Source: Polynucleobacter necessarius (GTDB lineage Bacteria; Pseudomonadota; Gammaproteobacteria; Burkholderiales; Burkholderiaceae). From it: DNA of 64,000 nt. Positions within the stretch are counted from its first letter, which is position 1. The number at the start of each line of letters is the position of its first letter. Position numbers and translations under genes: made by a program. This document shows, one piece after another, positions 57,947 through 64,000 of this stretch. The notes beneath the pieces are model-generated. The model was not told where the DNA came from. It made no database searches and saw only the letters and a program-made list of their open reading frames with translations. The stretch lies in NCBI RefSeq assembly GCF_900096765.1, contig NZ_LT615228.1:1618669-1682668 (forward strand), written 5' to 3'.

Positions 57947-59379
57947 AGCATATAGTTCAGCAAATTCACTTTATTGGTATTGGTGGTGCCGGTATGAGCG
58001 GCATTGCTGAGGTGCTTCTCAACTTGGGATACCAGGTTTCTGGCTCTGATCTTGCTGAAAGTGTTGCTACCAAGCGTCTCAAAGATTTAGGTGCGGTGAT
58101 TCATATTGGCCATGATGCCAAAAATATTGGTACTGCTGAGGCTGTGGTGATTTCTACTGCGGTCGCTGGAAATAATCCTGAGGTATTAGCTGCTCGAGCA
58201 GCAAAAATTCCCGTGATTCAGCGTGCAGTCATGTTGGGCGAGTTAATGCGTTTAAAGCAGGGTATTGCGATTGCTGGAACACACGGCAAGACCACCACCA
58301 CTAGTTTGGTCGCATCTGTATTGGCGGAAGGTGGGTTGGATCCAACTTTTGTCATTGGCGGCAAGCTCAATTCTGCTGGCGCTAATGCTCGTTTAGGTCG
58401 CGGCGATTTTATTGTGGTTGAAGCAGATGAATCCGACGCTTCTTTCCTGCAGTTATTCCCAGCGATGGAGGTGGTTACCAATATTGATGCTGATCATATG
58501 GATACCTATCAGCACGATATGGCGAGACTAAAACAGGCATTTGTGCAGTTCATTCAACGAATGCCTTTTTATGGCGTAGCAGTTTTATGTATTGATGATG
58601 CCAATGTGAGAGATATTATTCCCTTTGTATCTCAACCTGTATTGCGCTACGGTTTATCTGATGATGCGGATATCCGTGCAAGCAATGTTCGTGCTGATGG
58701 AACACGTATGCACTTTATAGTGGAGCGTCGCACTGTTCGTCGCCATGGAAATAAGCCTGGCCCGCTCGATGTAACTCTCAATTTACCTGGCCTACACAAT
58801 GTTCGCAATGCTTTAGCGGCAATTGGCATCGCAACTGAATTAGGTGTTGGTGACAAGGCCATTGTGAAAGCATTGTCTGGATTTGGCGGTGTTGGCCGAC
58901 GTTTCCAGCGTTATGGAGACATTCCTCTCGCGGCCGGTGGCAGTTTTACTTTGATTGATGATTATGGTCATCACCCAGTAGAGATGGCTGCTACTTTAGC
59001 TGCTGCACGGGGGGCTTTTCCAGATCGGCGTTTTGTTCTCGCATTTCAGCCTCATCGCTTTACAAGAACCCGCGATTGTTTTGGTGAGTTTGTGCAAGTC
59101 CTTAGAAACTTTGATGCTCTCGTGTTGACCGAAGTATATCCAGCTGGAGAAGCAAAAATTCCAGGGGCTGATGGCAAGAGTTTGATGAAAGCGGCGATAG
59201 CTGAAGACAAGTCAGCAAAGTTTTTGCTTAACTCTAACGCAGTGCTGTTTGCATCAAATGTAGCTGAAATGCAAGAAAAGTTAAGTCAAGTATTAAAAGA
59301 TGGGGATGTATTGATTACGATGGGCGCTGGTTCCATATCTGCTTTGCCTCACACTTTATCGGAGGCGAATAATGTTTAA
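57943..59379 (+). CDS. murC: UDP-MurNAc-L-alanine ligase
   Basis: This 478-residue first Mur ligase adds L-Ala to UDP-MurNAc. [20 protein letters not shown] at the start, the ATP loop [20 protein letters not shown] near residue 112, [14 protein letters not shown] and [20 protein letters not shown] near residue 345 are diagnostic. I chose ATG 57943, which overlaps the murG stop by 4 bases. A frame extension to 57916 lies inside murG. Confidence 0.96.
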   Translation: MKHIVQQIHFIGIGGAGMSGIAEVLLNLGYQVSGSDLAESVATKRLKDLGAVIHIGHDAKNIGTAEAVVISTAVAGNNPEVLAARAAKIPVIQRAVMLGELMRLKQGIAIAGTHGKTTTTSLVASVLAEGGLDPTFVIGGKLNSAGANARLGRGDFIVVEADESDASFLQLFPAMEVVTNIDADHMDTYQHDMARLKQAFVQFIQRMPFYGVAVLCIDDANVRDIIPFVSQPVLRYGLSDDADIRASNVRADGTRMHFIVERRTVRRHGNKPGPLDVTLNLPGLHNVRNALAAIGIATELGVGDKAIVKALSGFGGVGRRFQRYGDIPLAAGGSFTLIDDYGHHPVEMAATLAAARGAFPDRRFVLAFQPHRFTRTRDCFGEFVQVLRNFDALVLTEVYPAGEAKIPGADGKSLMKAAIAEDKSAKFLLNSNAVLFASNVAEMQEKLSQVLKDGDVLITMGAGSISALPHTLSEANNV

Positions 59380-60379
59380 TCAAAATCTTAGCTTGTGGGG
59401 TGATCGTGTAAAAGCTCGATTGGCCAATTTAGATGTGATGTCTCTGGGTCGTGTAGGTGTTTTATTAGGCGGGCGCTCAGGTGAGCGCGAGATTTCATTA
59501 ATGTCAGGCGATGGTGTTTTGCAAGCACTCCTATCTAAAGGGGTTGATGCACATGGCTTTGATCCAGGTGAACGCGACCCTACTGAATTAGTGGATGAAA
59601 AATTCAATCGGGTGTTTATCGCACTGCATGGTCGATATGGAGAGGATGGAACTATTCAAGGATTGCTAGAGATCTTAGGATTGCCTTATACCGGCAGTGG
59701 AGTTTTGGCTTCTGCATTAGCGATTGACAAGATTGCGACTAAGCAAATCTGGATTAGCAATGGCTTATCTACTCCTGAGTTCGAGGAGTTAACTGCTACC
59801 AGTGATTGGAATGCGGTGGTTAAGCATCTTGGCTTGCCCTTAATTGTTAAACCAGCCCATGAGGGGTCCTCACTTGGTTTAACTAAGGTGAAATCGGTTG
59901 AAGAGTTGCCGGCAGCCTATCAACTAGCCGCAGGTTTAGATAGGAAAGTAATTGCAGAAACTTGCATCATTGGTGATGAATTAACTTGCCCGTTGGTTGG
60001 CTACGGTGAAGCTGCAGAAGCTTTACCGGTAATAAAAATTATCCCGCCGCAAGCCAATTACGACTTCCACAATAAATATTTTTCTAATGAAACCCGGTAC
60101 CTATGTCCAACTGATTTAGCTCCCGATGTTAATGAGTGGGTACAAGAGCTCGCTTTGGCTGCATATAAGGCTTTGGGTTGCCGCACCTGGGGTCGTGCAG
60201 ATCTCATGTTGGATCAAAAGACTGGCAAGCCTTATTTATTGGAGATGAATACATCTCCTGGGATGACCTCACATTCATTGGTGCCTATGGCAGCTAAGGC
60301 TGTTGGTGTTGAGTATGCAGAACTAGTGCTTTGGTTATTGAGTCAGACGCTAGAAGAAAAAGAGGGTGTTGCTGTATGA
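59372..60379 (+). CDS. ddl: D-alanine-D-alanine ligase
   Basis: This 335-residue ATP-grasp enzyme makes D-Ala-D-Ala. [20 protein letters not shown] near residue 29, [47 protein letters not shown] and [20 protein letters not shown] near residue 288 carry the substrate and metal ligands. It overlaps murC by 8 bases. The first 25 residues precede the conserved core, and ATG 59435 is a possible shorter start. Confidence 0.94.
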   Translation: MFNQNLSLWGDRVKARLANLDVMSLGRVGVLLGGRSGEREISLMSGDGVLQALLSKGVDAHGFDPGERDPTELVDEKFNRVFIALHGRYGEDGTIQGLLEILGLPYTGSGVLASALAIDKIATKQIWISNGLSTPEFEELTATSDWNAVVKHLGLPLIVKPAHEGSSLGLTKVKSVEELPAAYQLAAGLDRKVIAETCIIGDELTCPLVGYGEAAEALPVIKIIPPQANYDFHNKYFSNETRYLCPTDLAPDVNEWVQELALAAYKALGCRTWGRADLMLDQKTGKPYLLEMNTSPGMTSHSLVPMAAKAVGVEYAELVLWLLSQTLEEKEGVAV

Positions 60380-61233
60380 GTTCTTTTATGGACCGGTTCG
60401 GTGAAATTTTCACCATGCTGATGTCTCCCCTTTGGAATCACCCAGAGAGGATGCAAAAGCTTAGCCGTTTCTTGATGAACTGCTTCTTTGTAATGTTGGC
60501 TATTGGCATTTTCGTTTGGTTAAGCCAGCGGCCAGTGTTCTCTTTAAAGCAAATACAAATCGAACCAGTGGCTGGTCAAACCTTAAAACATATTAATAAG
60601 TCGATTGTGAAGCAACAAGTTTCAGAGACTGTGCAAGGTAATTTCTTTAGCGTTCGATTAGAGGATGTGAAGCGTGGATTTGAAGGTATGCCTTGGGTAC
60701 GTCACGCAAACGTTCGGCGTGTGTGGCCCAATGGCCTGATCGTCAGTATTGAAGAGCAAAAGCCATTTGGTACCTGGGGTGGAGTAGATAGTCATGTCTT
60801 GATTAATAGTCATGGAGAGATTTTTGCCGGTCGTATTTCTGAGATCGGTGATGACGTGCGTTTGGTAGATTTTTATGGTCCCGAAGATGCGGGCAAAGAA
60901 GTGATGAGTCTTTATGAGAAAGCAAACAATTGGTTTAAGCCTTGGGGTGCTGAGATTGTTAGCTTGGCTCTTACTGAGCGCTATGCATGGCATATCAAGC
61001 TTTCTAATGGAATGAAGATTGAGTTTGGACGTGATGAAGAGAGCTCTGACAAGTCATTAACTGAGGAGCGGGTTGCGCGTCTCTTTAAATATTGGCCGCA
61101 GGTACAAGAGAGGTGGTCAAACCGAATTGATGGAGTGGATCTTCGTTACGCAAACGGTTTTGCGGTTCATTTGGCTTCTGCAAGTTTGAAGAAGAGTGAT
61201 GTTGACGGCAAGAAAAGTGAACTGAAGCAATGA
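60376..61233 (+). CDS. ftsQ: cell division protein FtsQ
   Basis: This 285-residue bitopic protein has a cytoplasmic N-terminus, one helix ([20 protein letters not shown]), then a POTRA domain ([20 protein letters not shown] to [20 protein letters not shown]) and the FtsQ beta domain. It links early and late divisome proteins with FtsL and FtsB. ATG 60376 overlaps the ddl stop (ATGA), which decides the start against an earlier one at 60331. Confidence 0.94.
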   Translation: MSSFMDRFGEIFTMLMSPLWNHPERMQKLSRFLMNCFFVMLAIGIFVWLSQRPVFSLKQIQIEPVAGQTLKHINKSIVKQQVSETVQGNFFSVRLEDVKRGFEGMPWVRHANVRRVWPNGLIVSIEEQKPFGTWGGVDSHVLINSHGEIFAGRISEIGDDVRLVDFYGPEDAGKEVMSLYEKANNWFKPWGAEIVSLALTERYAWHIKLSNGMKIEFGRDEESSDKSLTEERVARLFKYWPQVQERWSNRIDGVDLRYANGFAVHLASASLKKSDVDGKKSELKQ

Positions 61234-61242
61234 GGAATGTGA

Positions 61243-62472
61243 ATGAGTAAAGATAATCGCGACTTGTTAGTCGGCTTAGATATTGGAACCTCTAAGGTGG
61301 TTGCCTTGGTTGCTGAATTGGCGCCGGACGGTCAGTTTAATGTTGTCGGTGTTGGTCAAACAGCCTCAAAAGGTTTAAAAAAAGGGGTCGTAGTCAATAT
61401 TGAAGCTACCGTTCAGTCAATTCAAAAGGCATTGGAAGAGGCTGAGATCATGGCAGATCGTCAGATTGTTCAAGTCTTTACAGGTATTGCTGGCAACCAC
61501 ATTGTGAGTTTTAACTCTAGCGGCATGGTTGCGATTCGGGACAAAGAAGTCAGTGCTGGCGATGTTGAGCGGGTGCTAGAGACTGCCAAAGCAATCAACA
61601 TTCCGACAGATCAACAAATTCTCCACATTCTGGTTCAAGAATTCATTATTGACGGCCAAGAGGATGTGCGTGAGCCGATTGGTATGAGCGGTTTACGTTT
61701 AGAAGTGAAAGTTCATATTGTCACGGGTGCAGTGAGCGCGGCACAAAATATTGTTAAGTGTGTTCGTCGTTGCGGACTTGAAGTCAATGATTTGATATTA
61801 CAGCCTTTGGCTTCTAGCCTAGCGGTGCTAACTGAAGATGAAAAAGAGCTTGGCGTGGTTTTGGTTGATATTGGTGGCGGTACCACTGATATTGCAATCT
61901 ATTGCCAGGGTTCTATTCGTCATACTGCGGTGATTCCAATTGCCGGAGATCAAATCACCAATGACATAGCAATGGCATTGCGTACCCCAACTATTGATGC
62001 AGAGGATTTAAAAATTGCTCATGGTATTGCTCGTCAAGAAATGGCCGATCCAGCGGCGATGATCGATGTGCCAGGCGTTGGTGATCGCGATCCGCGTCCA
62101 ATGTCTAAGCAGGCATTGGCTGCCGTAATTGAGCCGCGTGTAGAAGAGCTATTTACTCTAGTCAGAGGTGTGGTTCGAGACTCAGGTTATGAGGACATGG
62201 TCTCTTCTGGAATTGTGCTGACTGGTGGCACCTCCTTAATGCCGGGGATGGTTGAGTTGGCGGAACAAGTATTTTTACGTCCAGCTCGTATTGGCACCCC
62301 TGAATATCGTGGACATTTACATGAGGTGTTACGTAGTCCTCGATTTGCCACCAGTATTGGTTTGCTAATGGAGGGTCAAGCACAGTTATTGCGTGGTCGT
62401 CGAGTTTCCCAATCAGGCGCGTTGCAAGGTGTTATCTCACGCATGAAGGAATGGTTTGCAGGAAATTTTTAA
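61243..62472 (+). CDS. ftsA: cell division protein FtsA
   Basis: This 409-residue actin-like protein tethers FtsZ to the membrane. DLLVGLDIGTSKVVALVAEL near residue 7 is the phosphate 1 loop, VVLVDIGGGTTDIAIYCQGS near residue 205 phosphate 2, and GIVLTGGTSLMPGMVELAEQ the adenosine motif. The C-terminal amphipathic helix VISRMKEWFAGNF is the membrane-targeting peptide. Ten bases after ftsQ. Confidence 0.97.
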   Translation: MSKDNRDLLVGLDIGTSKVVALVAELAPDGQFNVVGVGQTASKGLKKGVVVNIEATVQSIQKALEEAEIMADRQIVQVFTGIAGNHIVSFNSSGMVAIRDKEVSAGDVERVLETAKAINIPTDQQILHILVQEFIIDGQEDVREPIGMSGLRLEVKVHIVTGAVSAAQNIVKCVRRCGLEVNDLILQPLASSLAVLTEDEKELGVVLVDIGGGTTDIAIYCQGSIRHTAVIPIAGDQITNDIAMALRTPTIDAEDLKIAHGIARQEMADPAAMIDVPGVGDRDPRPMSKQALAAVIEPRVEELFTLVRGVVRDSGYEDMVSSGIVLTGGTSLMPGMVELAEQVFLRPARIGTPEYRGHLHEVLRSPRFATSIGLLMEGQAQLLRGRRVSQSGALQGVISRMKEWFAGNF

Positions 62473-62519
62473 GTTTTTCGTCGTCGTCAATGTAGTAAGT
62501 TTTTTACCTAGGAGGGTAT

Positions 62520-63860
62520 ATGGAATTTGAAATGTTAGATCAGGAAACAGCCGGTAAAACCATTATTAAAGTGGTTGGAGTCGGTGGGGCTGGTGGTAAT
62601 GCGGTCCAACACATGATCCGTCGTGGAGTTAACGGCGTAGAGTTCATTTGCATGAACACCGATGCTGGCGCGTTACAGCGTTCAGAGGCATCTGTGAATT
62701 TGCAACTGGGTTCTAGCGGATTGGGTGCTGGCGCTAAACCAGAAATCGGTGCGGCTTCAGCTGAAGAGGCGCGCGCCCGTATTGCTGATGTATTGCAAGG
62801 AGCACACATGGTATTCATCACTGCTGGCATGGGTGGTGGTACTGGTACTGGAGCGGCGCCAATCGTTGCTCAGGTGGCAAAAGAGATGGGTATTTTGACT
62901 GTTGGCGTTATCAGCAAGCCATTTGACTTTGAGGGTGTGAAGCGACTGAAGGTTGCTGAGAATGGCGCAGCTGAGCTCGAGTCTTATGTGGATTCATTGA
63001 TCGTGGTTCTCAATGAAAAGCTATTTGAAGTCATGGGTGAAGATGCCGAGTTTGATAAAGCGTTTGCTTGCGCTGATGATGTATTGCATAACGCGGTTTC
63101 AGGCATTGCAGAAATCATCAATGTGCAAGGTTTGATCAACGTAGACTTTGAAGATGTGAAGACTGTAATGGGTGAGCAAGGTAAAGCCATGATGGGGACA
63201 GCGACTGTTTCCGGTATGGATCGTGCTCGCTTAGCAGCTGAGGCTGCTGTTGCATCTCCGCTTTTAGAGGGTGTAGATTTATCAGGTGCGCGTGGTGTAC
63301 TCGTCAATATCACTGCTAGTCGTTCATTGAAGTTGTCTGAAACTCGTGAGGTAATGGCAGCAATTCGTGGTTATGCTGCAGATGATGCAACGGTAATTTT
63401 TGGTACTGTGTATGACGAGAGCTTGGGTGATGCCTTGCGCGTGACAGTAGTGGCAACAGGTTTGAACAATCCGCAAGCACGTCAAAACCATCAACCAGAA
63501 GTTGTTTGGAGACAGGCTACTGGTACGCATGATGCAATGCCAACGATGGCTGATCTCAATAGCTTTGCTCCTGCCAGTGCATCTGCTGCTATAAGCAAAG
63601 TCAATTTAGATTCTGCCTTAAGCACTAGTGCTGGCATGGCCTTGACAGGTTCTGCTAGTACGCTTGCGACCACTGCTCAATCAGCAGCTGGTGGCGTTGA
63701 TTACAGTCAATATGACTTGCCACGTGTTTTTCGTAGCTCTCGTGAAGCGACTTCTGCGCCTACTTTAGGTGCGGATAGTTCTCCTCAAGCAAAAACCTTG
63801 CTTGATAAAGGGGCTGATTACTACGAAATCCCAGCTTTTTTGCGTAAGCAAGCAGACTAA
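62520..63860 (+). CDS. ftsZ: cell division protein FtsZ
   Basis: This 446-residue tubulin-like GTPase forms the division ring. It shows [20 protein letters not shown] near residue 15, the tubulin signature [20 protein letters not shown] near residue 100, and the T7 loop region with [17 protein letters not shown] near residue 201. A variable Ser/Ala-rich linker (residues 320-430) precedes the conserved tail [13 protein letters not shown] that binds FtsA and ZipA. AGGAGG at 62509 is a strong ribosome site. Confidence 0.97.
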   Translation: MEFEMLDQETAGKTIIKVVGVGGAGGNAVQHMIRRGVNGVEFICMNTDAGALQRSEASVNLQLGSSGLGAGAKPEIGAASAEEARARIADVLQGAHMVFITAGMGGGTGTGAAPIVAQVAKEMGILTVGVISKPFDFEGVKRLKVAENGAAELESYVDSLIVVLNEKLFEVMGEDAEFDKAFACADDVLHNAVSGIAEIINVQGLINVDFEDVKTVMGEQGKAMMGTATVSGMDRARLAAEAAVASPLLEGVDLSGARGVLVNITASRSLKLSETREVMAAIRGYAADDATVIFGTVYDESLGDALRVTVVATGLNNPQARQNHQPEVVWRQATGTHDAMPTMADLNSFAPASASAAISKVNLDSALSTSAGMALTGSASTLATTAQSAAGGVDYSQYDLPRVFRSSREATSAPTLGADSSPQAKTLLDKGADYYEIPAFLRKQAD

Positions 63861-63892
63861 TTGACTGCTCAATACAATAGGTGATTGCTAAA

Positions 63893-63941
63893 TGCCAGCG
63901 CGGCGCCCCTCCGGACGACGAATCCCGCGCTTGCGTTGGCA
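63893..63941. other. GC-rich stem-loop after ftsZ
   Basis: TGCCAGCGC (63893-63901) pairs with GCGTTGGCA (63933-63941), one G-T pair. Alternatively TGCCA/TGGCA with GCGCGG (63898-63903) pairing CCGCGC (63925-63930). There is no T-run, so it is not a typical terminator. It stands out by GC content in the 112-base gap between ftsZ and the next gene. Confidence 0.5.
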
Positions 63942-63972
63942 TAATTACTAACAATGACTTATTGGAGACGCC

Positions 63973-64000
63973 ATGATCGCTGTCGGACAAAAATTACCAA
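63973..64000 (+). CDS. probable peroxiredoxin, first nine codons (cut by window edge)
   Basis: ATG 63973 is preceded by GGAG and gives MIAVGQKLP before the window ends. Thioredoxin-fold peroxiredoxins of the Prx5/AhpC type commonly begin MI-VGQKLP, and such a gene follows ftsZ in many Burkholderiales. The assignment rests on these few residues and on context. Confidence 0.5.

Noticed and set aside
1..64000. CRISPR arrays, insertion sequences, prophage or integron
   Set aside because: No regularly spaced repeats, transposase, integrase or phage gene was seen on either strand.

Overview
The window is a chromosomal segment of a betaproteobacterium. Gene content, gene order and moderately AT-rich codon use fit the genus Polynucleobacter (Burkholderiaceae) best. 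This assignment comes from recognising the proteins and the order his - tatABC - petABC - sspAB and mraZ...ftsZ - peroxiredoxin; no database search was made. It is almost all core genome: no insertion sequence, prophage, CRISPR array or rRNA was seen, and there is one tRNA (Thr, TGT).

Layout. 1-248: start of hisC (minus). 365-4449: hisB, hisH, hisA, hisF, hisI, hisE and a HIT protein. 4466-6024: twin-arginine translocase tatA, tatB, tatC. 6021-7484: a Sel1-repeat protein (minus). 7693-8883: a major porin with a clear terminator. 9009-11186: a TPR/O-GlcNAc-transferase-like glycosyltransferase. 11223-11645: mscL (minus). 11779-15759: cytochrome bc1 (petA, petB, petC) and sspA, sspB. 15765-19647: an accessory islet around tRNA-Thr holding a second TPR glycosyltransferase broken by a stop codon, a broken methyltransferase and a putative glycosyltransferase. 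19644-30819, mostly minus: MHS transporter, rmuC, grxD, prmC, prfA, hemA, ung, M61 peptidase, a frameshifted dsbC and ubiH. 30860-31954: ychF. 32034-37154, minus: a small winged-helix protein, then rpe-trpE-trpG-trpD-trpC. 37204-39640: apaG, mltA, an enoyl-CoA hydratase. 39663-44204, minus: M20 amidohydrolase, bioD, bioF, bioA, with bioB divergent at 44294. 45344: coq7. 46278-63860: the full division and cell wall cluster mraZ, rsmH, ftsL, ftsI, murE, murF, mraY, murD, ftsW, murG, murC, ddl, ftsQ, ftsA, ftsZ. 63973: start of a peroxiredoxin.

How the genes work together. The his block makes histidine from imidazole-glycerol phosphate onward. The Tat translocase sits close to one of its likely substrates, the Rieske protein PetA, which has a twin-arginine signal anchor. 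The trp block converts chorismate to indole-glycerol phosphate. bioA, bioB, bioD and bioF cover the late biotin steps. The division cluster is packed with 1-10 base overlaps, suggesting translational coupling.

The most unusual aspect is a set of small lesions in otherwise intact core genes: a one-base frameshift in tatA, a frameshift in a ten-A run in dsbC, an in-frame stop in a TPR glycosyltransferase, a frameshift plus internal deletion in a methyltransferase, and an exact 121-bp tandem duplication across the ftsL/ftsI junction. This could be real gene decay (as known in the Euplotes endosymbionts of this genus) or, for the single-base cases, sequencing error. Regulatory points of interest are a perfect SOS-box-like palindrome and a textbook three-repeat MraZ operator in front of the division cluster. 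I did not find a convincing new multi-gene system.
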